DNA of 34,440 bases from Clostridia bacterium. GTDB taxonomy: Bacteria > Bacillota > Clostridia > Oscillospirales > Acutalibacteraceae. The DNA lies in the NCBI GenBank assembly GCA_017451425.1, contig JAFSPP010000030.1, forward strand, positions 1 to 34,440, written 5' to 3'. The position numbers and the translations under genes are program-made. Below, one piece after another: positions 13,212-21,816 of the stretch. A model generated the notes under the pieces. That model searched no databases. It was given only the letters and a program-made list of their open reading frames with translations, and had not been told where the DNA came from. Within the stretch, counting starts at the first letter, position 1, and every line of letters starts with the position of its first letter.

Positions 13212-14393
13212 ATGAGCATCAAGAAGAATTTTTCAATCAAGGACCAGAACTGTAATGAGTGCATGCTCAGAGGCAGTTTCAGGACACAGGGCTACGACTG
13301 GTGGTGGCATTCAATGACTGCCGTCAATCGTGAGACCGGCGAGGAGAAACCTTTCTATGTTGAGTTCTTTGTCTGCAACCCCGCTCTTGCTGAGGACACG
13401 CCCGTTTTCGGACAGCTTCCCGAGAATAAGGCGGCCGGCAAGAAGCCGTCATACCTCATGGTAAATGTCGGCTCATGGGTAGGCAACAAGAAACAGCTTC
13501 ACCGTTTCTTTGCATGGAAGGATGTAAACATCCACTACAATGCCCCTTACAGTGTTCAGGCAGGCGACTGCTACTGCGACGAGTACAAGACCTACGGCAG
13601 CATTTCCCTCTCGGAATCCGAGGTCGCAGAGCATCCTGAGTACCTGTGCGATGCAGGTACCGTCTCATGGGACATCACCATTGAGAAAGATATAGCCTGG
13701 AACGTAGGCTACGGCACAAGCTGGCTTATGAGAAGACTCAACGGTTTTGAGATGTACTGGCATGCCGAGGGTATGAAGTCCTACTATAAGGGCACAATCA
13801 CACTTGACGGCGTCATCTACGACCTCATTCCCGAGCGCTCATACGGTTATGCCGACAAGAACTGGGGCTCAAACTTCACGACACCGTGGGTATGGCTCTC
13901 ATCCTGTGACTTAAAGTCAAATATCACCGGAAAGAAACTTGAGAACTCCGTATTTGATATAGGCGGCGGTCAGCCGAAGGTATTCGGCATCCGCTTCCCG
14001 AGAAAGCTTCTCGGTGGTTTCTACTACGAGGGTGACTGCTATGAGTTCAACTTCTCAAAGCTCTGGACAAACTCCAAGACAAAGTTTGAGGGCTATGAGA
14101 CGGATGACGAGATAGTATGGCATGTCGATCAGAAGTCCTCAAGCGGCCGTCTTATCACTGACATCCGCTGCAAGAAGGAGGACATGCTCAACATCAAGTA
14201 CGAGTCACCTGACGGAGCATTCCGTCACCAGAGACTCTGGAACGGCGGCAACGGCTACGGTGATCTCAAGCTCTACAGGAAGAAGTTCCCGTTCCGTTAC
14301 GAACTTGTCGATGATATTCATGCCGAGCATATCGGCTGTGAGTACGGCGAGTACGATCATCCGGAACCCTATGAAAAGGGAAGAAAGAAATAA
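13212..14393 (+). CDS. Tocopherol cyclase-like family protein, function unknown
   Basis: This 393-residue protein has the paired motif blocks of the tocopherol cyclase-like family: YWHAEGMKSYYKG at 182-194 followed by IPERSYGYADKNWGSNFTTPWVWLSS at about 206-231. These form two linked lipocalin-like barrels that hold a lipophilic ligand in known relatives. Plants and cyanobacteria use the family for vitamin E synthesis. No other tocopherol genes are present here, so the ligand is unknown and the name should not be read as an activity. There is no signal peptide or membrane span. GGGGG at 13201-13205 sets the ATG at 13212; an upstream in-frame start at 13176 is rejected. It follows the lipase, which suggests lipid-related work, but the two have separate transcripts. 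Confidence 0.75.
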   Translation: MSIKKNFSIKDQNCNECMLRGSFRTQGYDWWWHSMTAVNRETGEEKPFYVEFFVCNPALAEDTPVFGQLPENKAAGKKPSYLMVNVGSWVGNKKQLHRFFAWKDVNIHYNAPYSVQAGDCYCDEYKTYGSISLSESEVAEHPEYLCDAGTVSWDITIEKDIAWNVGYGTSWLMRRLNGFEMYWHAEGMKSYYKGTITLDGVIYDLIPERSYGYADKNWGSNFTTPWVWLSSCDLKSNITGKKLENSVFDIGGGQPKVFGIRFPRKLLGGFYYEGDCYEFNFSKLWTNSKTKFEGYETDDEIVWHVDQKSSSGRLITDIRCKKEDMLNIKYESPDGAFRHQRLWNGGNGYGDLKLYRKKFPFRYELVDDIHAEHIGCEYGEYDHPEPYEKGRKK

Positions 14394-14398
14394 AATTA

Positions 14399-14428
14399 AA
14401 AAGGTGAGCCGGAAGGCTCACCTTTTTT
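14399..14428. terminator. Bidirectional terminator between convergent genes
   Basis: A 12-bp stem (AAAAGGTGAGCC, loop GGAA, GGCTCACCTTTT) ends the tocopherol-cyclase-like gene on the plus strand and trkH on the minus strand. Confidence 0.9.
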
Positions 14429-14431
14429 GTT

Positions 14432-15916
14432 CTATTTACGTTTTAAGAGTTCTTTTATTTCAGTGATGATGCGCGTGCCGCTTAAGATGAAGATGTAGAT
14501 TTCAAGTCGGGCTATAAGCATGCCCACCATGATTATCCACATCGATGCGTTGCTCATGTCACGGCTTACAATGCCCGAGGACATGCCTACGGTACCGAGG
14601 GCCGAGAAGAACTCAATGAAGCTGTCCTTGAAGTCATAGCCGCACAGCGAGAGGGCAAAGGTGCCCACGAAGCCTATGGCCAGGTACATGAGTATGTAAG
14701 TGTTGTTCGCACTCTGTTCCTCTCTGGTGAAGTTCTCCTTCTTGCCGAAGTGGTAGAAGAAACGGCCTCTGTGTATTCTGTTTGATTCGGCGGCACTGCG
14801 TGTTTCGTAGTAAATGCTGCGAAGGCCGAGAGATACTCTGTAAGCCTTGAGACCGCCGGCGGTAGAACCCGTGTTGCCGCCTATGAACATGAGTATGATG
14901 AGCGGCATAAGCGCAAAGGTTGATCTCGGGAAGAAATCATCCACCGTGGAAAGACCTGTGGTCGTGATTACCGCGACGACCTGGAATACGGCGTTGTCTA
15001 TTGCGCTGGGAAGGTGTTCGCAGATTCCGTTTGCGAAGAGCTGGCCGATGACTATCGGTGTCGTAACCGCTATGAAGAAGAGCGTGACCAGGGTCTCACT
15101 GTTCTTGAAGACACTCTTGAACTTGCCCCTGAAGAGGAGCATCGTGGCCATGAAATTCGTTGCGCCGAGCATCATCAGTATGACTGTGGTTATGTCGACG
15201 GGTACATTGTGCCAGAAACCTATGCTCTGTGCCTTTGTAGAGAAGCCGCCCGTGGAGACGGCGGAGATTGCGTGGTTGATTGAGTCAAACAGGGGCATGC
15301 CGAACAGGGTGTAGAGAATTGTGCCGCCTGTTATGAGTCCGAGGTAGATTACGATAATGGTTCTTGCCGAGTAGGATACGCTCGGCTCGATTTTATCGAG
15401 GTGACCTTCGGCTTTGAAGAGCTGCATTCCGAAGGTGTTGGATACCACGAGACTGAGTATGAGTATGAGACCTACGCCTCCGAGCAGGTGAAGGAGCGAG
15501 CGGTAGAGGAGAACCATATGGGACACCGTATTGAAATCGGTTACGGTGAATCCGGTTGTCGTAAATCCGCTTGTAGACTCAAAGAGAGCCTGCGTGAAGG
15601 TGTAGTCCTTGGTTAAATAGAAGGGTATTGAGCCGATGAAGATGGAAATAATCCAGATCAGGAGCGTGACGACCGGCGCGCTGTTTCTTTTCAGCTCGGC
15701 GACCTTGTATTCCTGTGTGAAGAGCCTTATGAGATAGCCGATAAAGAGATAGGCCACGCCCGGAATGGCGAAGTACTGCATCAGTCCTTTTTCCTCAGGG
15801 TAGAAAATAAAGAGGAGGGACGGTATGACCGTGACTATGCCTACCATGAATATCGGGTATGAAAGACACTTTAAAATACCCATATAATAGGATTTGTTCA
15901 GATCTTTTTTCTCCAT
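14432..15916 (-). CDS. trkH: Trk-type potassium uptake protein TrkH/KtrB
   Basis: This 494-residue integral membrane protein is the translocating subunit of a Trk/Ktr potassium system. Four pore-loop filters, each with the diagnostic glycine, are readable: ESTSGFTTTGFT, AVSTGGFSTKA, VITTTGLSTVDD and SALGTVGMSSG. GGNTGSTAGGLKAYR near the third repeat is the conserved gating-loop region. The length fits TrkH (about 480). I place the start at the ATG at 15916. The frame extends to a TTG at 15961, but that would overlap the divergent ECF promoter. The cognate nucleotide-binding subunits are probably the two TrkA genes at 22814-23910, unlinked but within the same window. Confidence 0.92.
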   Translation of the reverse strand: MEKKDLNKSYYMGILKCLSYPIFMVGIVTVIPSLLFIFYPEEKGLMQYFAIPGVAYLFIGYLIRLFTQEYKVAELKRNSAPVVTLLIWIISIFIGSIPFYLTKDYTFTQALFESTSGFTTTGFTVTDFNTVSHMVLLYRSLLHLLGGVGLILILSLVVSNTFGMQLFKAEGHLDKIEPSVSYSARTIIVIYLGLITGGTILYTLFGMPLFDSINHAISAVSTGGFSTKAQSIGFWHNVPVDITTVILMMLGATNFMATMLLFRGKFKSVFKNSETLVTLFFIAVTTPIVIGQLFANGICEHLPSAIDNAVFQVVAVITTTGLSTVDDFFPRSTFALMPLIILMFIGGNTGSTAGGLKAYRVSLGLRSIYYETRSAAESNRIHRGRFFYHFGKKENFTREEQSANNTYILMYLAIGFVGTFALSLCGYDFKDSFIEFFSALGTVGMSSGIVSRDMSNASMWIIMVGMLIARLEIYIFILSGTRIITEIKELLKRK

Positions 15917-15955
15917 AAAACTTTTAAAAAACCTTCTTTTCAGGTGATTTTGTGT

Positions 15956-15984
15956 TTGCAAATATCAGCCAATCCCTTTATAAT
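15956..15984 (+). promoter_or_regulatory. Promoter of the ECF S-component gene
   Basis: TTGCAA (15956-15961) and TATAAT (15979-15984) are separated by 17 bp, giving a leader of about 25 bases before the ATG at 16016. The leader is too short for a riboswitch. Confidence 0.7.
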
Positions 15985-16015
15985 GTCATTACTGTTTAAG
16001 GAAGAGGTGATGTAA

Positions 16016-16636
16016 ATGGCTGCAAAAAAAGGAAAAGTCAGGGTAGATGACAAAATCCTGAGGCTCACCGAACTCGGTGTGCTGCTTGCGATTATCATTA
16101 TCATGGCTTTTGTGCCTATGATAGGATACATTAAGCTCGGAGTGGTTGAGATAACTCTCATCACGGTGCCCGTAATTATCGGCGCCATGGTGCTGGGACC
16201 CGCCTCGGGAGCGCTGCTCGGTTTTGCGTTCGGTCTTACGAGCTTCCTGCAGTGCGTCTTCGGACTCTCCGCTTTCGGCGTCGCCCTGCTTGAGATAAAT
16301 CCGCTTTTCGCTTTTCTTGTCTGCGTACCCACGAGAACTCTCATGGGTTGGCTTACGGGCCTTTTCTTCAAGGCGATAAAGCAGGAGAATATTGTCGGCT
16401 ATTCGCTTGCCGGACTTTTGGGTTCGGTACTCAACACGCTGTTCTTTATGACAACGCTCATCGCTCTCTACTGGAACACTGAGTTCCTTCAGGGCCTTGT
16501 AAGTTCACTCGGCGCCACAAGCGTATTCACGTTTGTTGTTGCACTCGTAGGCATAAACGGCCTCGTTGAGGCTGTCTGCTGCACAATACTCTCAGCGGTT
16601 ATCTGTAAGGCGCTTAATGTTTGGTTTAAGAGTTAG
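16016..16636 (+). CDS. ECF transporter S component (vitamin/cofactor binding), substrate unassigned
   Basis: This 206-residue protein has about six membrane helices and the early signature of energy-coupling factor S components: LGVLLAIIIIMAFVPMIGYIKLG, then VEITLITVPVIIGAMVLGPASGALLGFAFGL and the SINP-like LLEINPLFAFLVCVPTRTL. It captures a small nutrient and docks on a shared EcfA-EcfA'-EcfT module encoded elsewhere. Clostridial relatives transport pantothenate, riboflavin or other cofactors; nothing here fixes the substrate, and no riboswitch is present. GGAAGAGGTGATG precedes the ATG. Its last 11 bases overlap the end of the convergent DUF45 gene. Confidence 0.85.
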   Translation: MAAKKGKVRVDDKILRLTELGVLLAIIIIMAFVPMIGYIKLGVVEITLITVPVIIGAMVLGPASGALLGFAFGLTSFLQCVFGLSAFGVALLEINPLFAFLVCVPTRTLMGWLTGLFFKAIKQENIVGYSLAGLLGSVLNTLFFMTTLIALYWNTEFLQGLVSSLGATSVFTFVVALVGINGLVEAVCCTILSAVICKALNVWFKS

Positions 16637-17309
16637 AACCCTTGTTGAGCAGTTTTCTGTACTGCTTCCACTCAGGCATAAACTCATTTAAAACAGCTTT
16701 GAATTCACTACCATGATTTGGCACGACGGTGTGGGCGAGCTCATGCAGAATGACATATTCAAGACATTCTACAGGGTGCTCGGCAAGCCTCACGTTGAGC
16801 CAAATCTTTTTTGTTTTGGTGTTGCAGGTGCCCCAGCGGGATTTCATATCTTTGCTCTGCCAGCCGCTGCAGTGAAGGCCGGTATAGGCCTCCCATTTCG
16901 GCAGGAGGATTTCGACGCGCTCGGTGAGTTCCTTCCGGTACCACTCGAGTATGAAGGCCTCCTTCTGTTCCTGCGTACACCCCTCGCGCACTATCAGATC
17001 GGCAGTGCCGTTCTCGTGCGTTGTGAGGCTGTATCTCGTGTCTTCCAGGACACTTAAGGTGTAGAACTCTCCCCAGATGGGAATTCTGTCACCGGTGTCA
17101 TAGGAGATTACGGGTACGGCCTTTATTTTTTCGACGTTTTCAATAATCCAGTCTCTGCGCGCCTCTATGAAAGCCTTTATCTCCTTTTCGGAGACATACT
17201 TCGGTGCGGTGACCTTTACATCACCGTACGGAGGCTTTACATAGAGGTGCAGATTTTTTATCTTTTTTCGTTCTACCTCTACGGGTATGTCGTCAAGATA
17301 ATAAGTCAT
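16626..17309 (-). CDS. YgjP-type (DUF45) zinc metallopeptidase-like protein
   Basis: This 227-residue protein of the YgjP/DUF45 family has the zinc motif HELAH at 189-193 with a third ligand H199 in PNHGSEF, and the family hallmark SRWGTC at 157-162. Such proteins resemble SprT/WSS1-type peptidases, but their substrate is not known. The ATG shares one base with the gpmI stop (TGATG), so it is the last gene of the glycolytic series by coupled translation. No terminator is visible after it. Its 3' end overlaps the convergent ECF gene by 11 bases. Confidence 0.88.
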   Translation of the reverse strand: MTYYLDDIPVEVERKKIKNLHLYVKPPYGDVKVTAPKYVSEKEIKAFIEARRDWIIENVEKIKAVPVISYDTGDRIPIWGEFYTLSVLEDTRYSLTTHENGTADLIVREGCTQEQKEAFILEWYRKELTERVEILLPKWEAYTGLHCSGWQSKDMKSRWGTCNTKTKKIWLNVRLAEHPVECLEYVILHELAHTVVPNHGSEFKAVLNEFMPEWKQYRKLLNKGSNS

Positions 17310-18889
17310 CAGCCGATAATGAGTGACTCGCCGGTCATCTCGGGAGGCTGCGGGAGTTCAAGCAGTTTCAGGATGGTCGGGGAGAGGTCGCACAGGCGGC
17401 CGCCTGCGCGGAGCTTTACGTCACCGGCGCCTATGACGGCAAACGGTACGGGGTTTGTCGTATGAGCGGTGAACGGTGAACCGTCCGGCTCATACATCTT
17501 GTCCGAGTTGCCGTGGTCGGCGGTGAGCAGGATAGCGCCGCCCATCTTGTCAACTGCCTCCATAAGGCGGCCGAAACATGTGTCGACGGTTTCGACGGCC
17601 TTTACGGCGGCCTCGAAAACGCCTGTGTGACCGACCATGTCGCAGTTGGCGTAGTTTATGATGATGACGTTGTACTTGTCTGAAAGGACGGCTTCAACGA
17701 GCTTGTCCGTGACCTCATATGCGCTCATCTCGGGCTTCAAGTCGTAGGTCGTGACCTTCGGGCTCGGAATGAGGATTCTGTCCTCGCCCTCGTTTACGGT
17801 CTCGACGCCGCCGTTGAAGAAGAATGTTACATGCGCATACTTCTCAGTCTCGGCAATGCGAAGCTGAGTCATATGGTTCTTGGCGAGGTACTCACCGAGA
17901 GTGTTCTCGAGAGACTGGGGCTTGAAAGCCACCTCGACGTTCGGCATGGTCGCGTCATACTGAGTCATGCAGACGTAGAAGACGGGGAACCAGTCGTGGT
18001 CGAATCCGGTTACTTCCGGATCGACGAATGCCCTTGTTATCTCACGCGCGCGGTCGGGACGGAAGTTGAAGAAAATGATGCTGTCATTTTCGTGTACGCG
18101 TCCGTCGTCCTCGCGCTCACAGTAGTCACAGCGTCCGTCGCACTCTGCCTCGCAGGCGATGACTGTGGGCATGACGAACTCATCCGTCAGGTTCTTGCCG
18201 TCGGAGTCAACCGTATCATATGAGAGCTCGAGAGCCTTTATGGGGTCGGCCATGTGTACGCCTTCGCCCTTGACGAATGCGTTGTAAGCCTTCTCCACGC
18301 GCTCCCAGCGGTTGTCACGGTCCATGGCATAGAAACGGCCGGTGAGGGTCGCGAGGCGACCTACGCCCTCGGCTTTCATGAAGTCGAGAAGCTGACGCAC
18401 ATATTCAATGCCCGAGGTCGGAGGTACGTCACGGCCGTCTAAAATGCCGTGGACATATACCTTCTCAAGGCCCTCGCGTTTTGCGAGTTTAAGAAGACCG
18501 TAGAGGTGGGTGTTGTGGCTGTGCACTCCGCCGTCTGAGAGGAGTCCCATAAGGTGGAGGGCGGAGTTGTTCTTCTTGCAGTTTTCGATGGCTTTTCTGA
18601 AAGCTTCGTTTTCGAAAAAGTCACTGTCTTCAATTGATTTTGAGATACGGGTGAGTTCCTGGTAAACGATACGGCCTGCGCCGATGTTGGTGTGACCGAC
18701 TTCGGAGTTGCCCATCTGGCCGTCGGGAAGACCGACATCAAGACCCGATGCTCCTATCGTCGTATGGGGGCACTCACTCATTACTTTGTCTATGTTCGGT
18801 GTATTTGCGGCGACTATGGCGTTGCCGTAGGTTTCTTCCGGTACCCAGCCGAAACCATCAAAAATACACAGTACTACGGGTTTTTTCAT
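17309..18889 (-). CDS. gpmI: Cofactor-independent phosphoglycerate mutase with a four-cysteine insert
   Basis: This 526-residue alkaline-phosphatase-fold enzyme interconverts 3- and 2-phosphoglycerate in glycolysis. Metal and catalytic residues are present: D11 in IFDGFG, S62 in GNSEVGH (the phospho-serine), HSHNTH near 123-128, DGRDVPP at 151-157, RFYAMDRDNRW at 185-195, FNFRPDRAREI at 274-284 and a late ADHGNSD. Ordinary members are about 510 residues. Here C246, C250, C254 and C257 (C-x3-C-x3-C-x2-C) replace the usual short acidic loop just before FNFRPDR. This looks like a metal or Fe-S site. Located 11 bases after tpiA. Confidence 0.94.
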   Translation of the reverse strand: MKKPVVLCIFDGFGWVPEETYGNAIVAANTPNIDKVMSECPHTTIGASGLDVGLPDGQMGNSEVGHTNIGAGRIVYQELTRISKSIEDSDFFENEAFRKAIENCKKNNSALHLMGLLSDGGVHSHNTHLYGLLKLAKREGLEKVYVHGILDGRDVPPTSGIEYVRQLLDFMKAEGVGRLATLTGRFYAMDRDNRWERVEKAYNAFVKGEGVHMADPIKALELSYDTVDSDGKNLTDEFVMPTVIACEAECDGRCDYCEREDDGRVHENDSIIFFNFRPDRAREITRAFVDPEVTGFDHDWFPVFYVCMTQYDATMPNVEVAFKPQSLENTLGEYLAKNHMTQLRIAETEKYAHVTFFFNGGVETVNEGEDRILIPSPKVTTYDLKPEMSAYEVTDKLVEAVLSDKYNVIIINYANCDMVGHTGVFEAAVKAVETVDTCFGRLMEAVDKMGGAILLTADHGNSDKMYEPDGSPFTAHTTNPVPFAVIGAGDVKLRAGGRLCDLSPTILKLLELPQPPEMTGESLIIG

Positions 18890-18900
18890 CTTGTCCCTTT

Positions 18901-19668
18901 CTATTTGCTTGCAGCTTTTACTATTGTTGAGAAGTCAGCCGACTTCAGGGAAGCGCCGCCTATAAGGCCGCCGTCAACATTGACCTTTGAGAGAAGGCCT
19001 TCGGCGTTGCCGGCGTTCATTGAACCGCCGTACTGAACCGTTGTCGCCTCGGCAACGTCCTTGCCGTAGATCTCTTCAACGGCTGCGCGGACAAATCCGT
19101 TGCCCTCGTCAGCCTGGTCATCTGTGGCGGTAACGCCCGTGCCGATTGCCCATACGGGCTCATAGGCTATGATGACGTCCTTCATCTGCTCTGCAGTTAC
19201 ATTTGTGAGAGCCATCTTTGTCTGGAACTTGAGGAGTGTCTCGGTGTAGCCGAGCTCTCTCTGCTCAAGTGTCTCACCGACACATACGATGGGCTTGAGA
19301 CCCTCAGAGAGGGCTGCGAGTGTGCGGAGGTTGACTGTCTGGTCGGTCTCACCGAAATACTGTCTTCTTTCGCTGTGGCCGATTACGACGTACTCAACGC
19401 CTGCTTCCTTGAGCATCTTCGCGGAAACTTCGCCCGTGAAAGCACCGCTCTCTTTGAAGTGGACGTTCTCAGCACCGATTTTGATATTTGAACCCTTGGC
19501 TGCTTCAACTGCAGCGGCGATGTCAACGAAGGGTACGCAGAGTACTACATCGCAGTCAGCGCCTGCTACGAGCGGCTTCATCTCATTGATGAGAGCTGTA
19601 GCTTCAGAGGGTGTCTTGTTCATTTTCCAGTTGCCGGCTATAACGGCTTTTCTTACTTCCTTTTTCAT
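18901..19668 (-). CDS. tpiA: Triosephosphate isomerase
   Basis: This 255-residue TIM barrel interconverts dihydroxyacetone phosphate and glyceraldehyde 3-phosphate. Active-site residues are N13 and K15 in AGNWKMN, H98 in IGHSERR, E170 in the signature AYEPVWAIGTG (168-178), with phosphate-binding YGGSMN and GGLIGGASL at the end. Length is normal; a few extra residues follow the flexible loop (DDQADEGNG). It lies 18 bases after pgk and 11 before gpmI. Confidence 0.96.
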   Translation of the reverse strand: MKKEVRKAVIAGNWKMNKTPSEATALINEMKPLVAGADCDVVLCVPFVDIAAAVEAAKGSNIKIGAENVHFKESGAFTGEVSAKMLKEAGVEYVVIGHSERRQYFGETDQTVNLRTLAALSEGLKPIVCVGETLEQRELGYTETLLKFQTKMALTNVTAEQMKDVIIAYEPVWAIGTGVTATDDQADEGNGFVRAAVEEIYGKDVAEATTVQYGGSMNAGNAEGLLSKVNVDGGLIGGASLKSADFSTIVKAASK

Positions 19669-19686
19669 TGCTTTGGTTTCCTTTCC

Positions 19687-20895
19687 TTATCTGTCGTTCA
19701 TGGCTGCGATACCCGGAAGTTCCTTGCCTTCAAGGAATTCGAGTGAGGCGCCGCCGCCTGTTGAGATGTGTGTCATCTTGTCACCGAGACCGAGCTGGTT
19801 TACGGCTGCAGCGGAGTCGCCGCCGCCGATTACGGTGATGGCATCTGACTTGGCCATTGCCTCAGCAACGGCGAGTGTGCCCTTGGCAAGTACGGGGTTC
19901 TCGAAAACGCCCATCGGGCCGTTCCATACAACTGTCTTCGCGCCGAGTACTTCGGCAGCGAACATCTCAGCAGTCTTCGGACCTATGTCGAGGCCCATCG
20001 CGTCTGCGGGAATCTTGTCGGCATCAACAACCTCAACATCTATCGGAGCATCGATAGGATCCGGGAATGCCTTTGCGACAGTAGTGTCTATGGGAAGGAG
20101 AATCTTTACGCCCTTCTCCTCGGCTTTCTTCATCATGTCTCTGCAGTAGTCGATCTTGGTGTCGTCAACAAGGGATGTGCCGACGCCGAAGCCTTTGGCT
20201 GCGAGGAATGTATATGCCATGCCGCCGCCGATGATGAGGGCGTCGGCCTTGTTTAAGAGATTGTCTATGACATTGAGTTTGTCAGCGACCTTTGCGCCGC
20301 CGAGAATACAAACGAAGGGGCGCTTCGGATCTTCAACGGCGTTGCCGAGGTACTTGAGTTCCTTCTCGATGAGATAGCCGGATACGGCCTCATCGACGAA
20401 AGATACAACGCCTACTGTTGAGCAGTGAGCTCTGTGGGCTGTACCGAAGGCATCGTTTACGAAGATGTCGGCGAGTTCGCCGAGTTCCTTAGAGAAGTTC
20501 TCCTCGTTCTTTGTCTCTTCAGCTCTGTAGCGTGTGTTCTGGAGAAGTACGACATCACCGTCGTTCATTGCGGCGACGGCGGCCTTTGCGTTCTCACCGA
20601 CAACGTTGTCGTCAGCTGCAAACTTTACTTCCTGTCCGAGGAGCTCTGACAAACGGGCAGCGACGGGAGCGAGTGAGAGCTCGGGCTTGGGCTCGCCCTT
20701 CGGCTTGCCGAGGTGGGAGCAGAGGATTACCTTGCCGCCGTCGGCGATGAGTTTTTTGATTGTGGGAAGTGCTGCGACGAGACGGTTCTCGTCAGTGATC
20801 TTACCCTCTTTGAGGGGTACGTTGAAGTCGCAGCGTACAAGGACGCGCTTGCCTTTTACGTTGATGTCGTCAACGGTTTTCTTGTTGAGTGTCAT
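19687..20895 (-). CDS. pgk: Phosphoglycerate kinase
   Basis: This 402-residue enzyme transfers phosphate between 1,3-bisphosphoglycerate and ADP. It shows RCDFNVP at 21-27, SHLGKPKG at about 60-67, [22 protein letters not shown], the nucleotide loop GGAKVADK, and the C-terminal GGGDSAAAV and [14 protein letters not shown]. Length is normal. No gapA precedes it, unlike the usual gapA-pgk-tpiA order; instead a degV-family gene lies 14 bases upstream. Confidence 0.96.
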   Translation of the reverse strand: MTLNKKTVDDINVKGKRVLVRCDFNVPLKEGKITDENRLVAALPTIKKLIADGGKVILCSHLGKPKGEPKPELSLAPVAARLSELLGQEVKFAADDNVVGENAKAAVAAMNDGDVVLLQNTRYRAEETKNEENFSKELGELADIFVNDAFGTAHRAHCSTVGVVSFVDEAVSGYLIEKELKYLGNAVEDPKRPFVCILGGAKVADKLNVIDNLLNKADALIIGGGMAYTFLAAKGFGVGTSLVDDTKIDYCRDMMKKAEEKGVKILLPIDTTVAKAFPDPIDAPIDVEVVDADKIPADAMGLDIGPKTAEMFAAEVLGAKTVVWNGPMGVFENPVLAKGTLAVAEAMAKSDAITVIGGGDSAAAVNQLGLGDKMTHISTGGGASLEFLEGKELPGIAAMNDR

Positions 20896-20909
20896 AATAC
20901 TACCTCTTT

Positions 20910-21800
20910 CTATTTACGGAGTTGTTCTTCAATGCTCGGGGCCTTGAAACACAGTGTAATGGCTGCCTTGCTCGCGCCGTAGGCGGAGATTGCGCCGAGT
21001 TTATAAAGTGTTACGGGTGTATAGCCGAGTTCCTCTTCGAGGAGCATGGCGATGGCCCGTGCCTCTTTTTTACGTGAAGCATAGCCTATTGCGTAGTCCG
21101 GCTTGGTCTCGCGGAGGGACTCAATACAGTAGGCATAGAACTGGTCGAAGGCGGAGTGGTCTCCCTTTACGATGGGCAGCTCAATTGCCTTCTCTGAGTT
21201 TATCTTAAGTGTCGGGAACGGATGATATGAGCCCGTGAACTGAATATACTTCTTCCAGGGCCTTGAGGAGTCAAGGAAGGAGAAAGGTATATTGAAAGCG
21301 TCAACGAGCATGGTCATCTGTGAACAGGAATGATTTATCTGTGTCAGAATCTCATCCACGTCAGTGCCTTCCTGTGCGAGTTTTGCCGCCTCGATTACCA
21401 CAAGACCGGCGCACATGGAGAAACATTTTGTATCCACCGTCTCAATGCGGAGGTCAGAAGTGGGATTCTGCGTCTTGTAGAGTTCGATGGCCTCTTCGAC
21501 TGTCCTGTGCATGGGGAATGCAACAGAACCCGTCATTATGACAATGACGCTGTCGAAGCCGCAGGCATGGGCATTCTTGAAACGATCAAGATAAATGGCG
21601 GCGGGAATTGAGACACTCTTGATCTTGCCCTTGGGAGCCGGGAGAATCTCGTAGAAATTCTCACAGGTGAAGTCGATTCCCTCGTTGAAGAACTTGTCAT
21701 CGATGTTGAATGTCGTAGAGAGAATTTCCACATCGTAACAGTCAACGAGGCCGGCAGGCAGATCACAGCAGGTGTCGGTGATTATCATTGTCTTGCTCAT
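20910..21800 (-). CDS. DegV-family fatty-acid-binding protein
   Basis: This 296-residue protein has the DegV layout: [10 protein letters not shown] at 6-15, [15 protein letters not shown], a SVSIP segment in the place of the usual [19 protein letters not shown] in the middle, and the C-terminal [37 protein letters not shown]. DegV/FakB proteins bind a single fatty acid, and in several Firmicutes present it to the FakA kinase. The usual SGLSGTY ligand loop is changed here to TGSVAFPMH, so ligand handling may differ. FakA is not in the window. It lies between the KdpD-like gene and pgk with gaps of 14-16 bases. Confidence 0.85.
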   Translation of the reverse strand: MSKTMIITDTCCDLPAGLVDCYDVEILSTTFNIDDKFFNEGIDFTCENFYEILPAPKGKIKSVSIPAAIYLDRFKNAHACGFDSVIVIMTGSVAFPMHRTVEEAIELYKTQNPTSDLRIETVDTKCFSMCAGLVVIEAAKLAQEGTDVDEILTQINHSCSQMTMLVDAFNIPFSFLDSSRPWKKYIQFTGSYHPFPTLKINSEKAIELPIVKGDHSAFDQFYAYCIESLRETKPDYAIGYASRKKEARAIAMLLEEELGYTPVTLYKLGAISAYGASKAAITLCFKAPSIEEQLRK

Positions 21801-21816
21801 GTTCGTACTCCTTTCG

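Noticed and set aside
15917..15961. Extended trkH start at the TTG at 15961
   Set aside because: It would overlap the -35 box of the divergent ECF gene, has no ribosome site and adds a non-family N-terminus.
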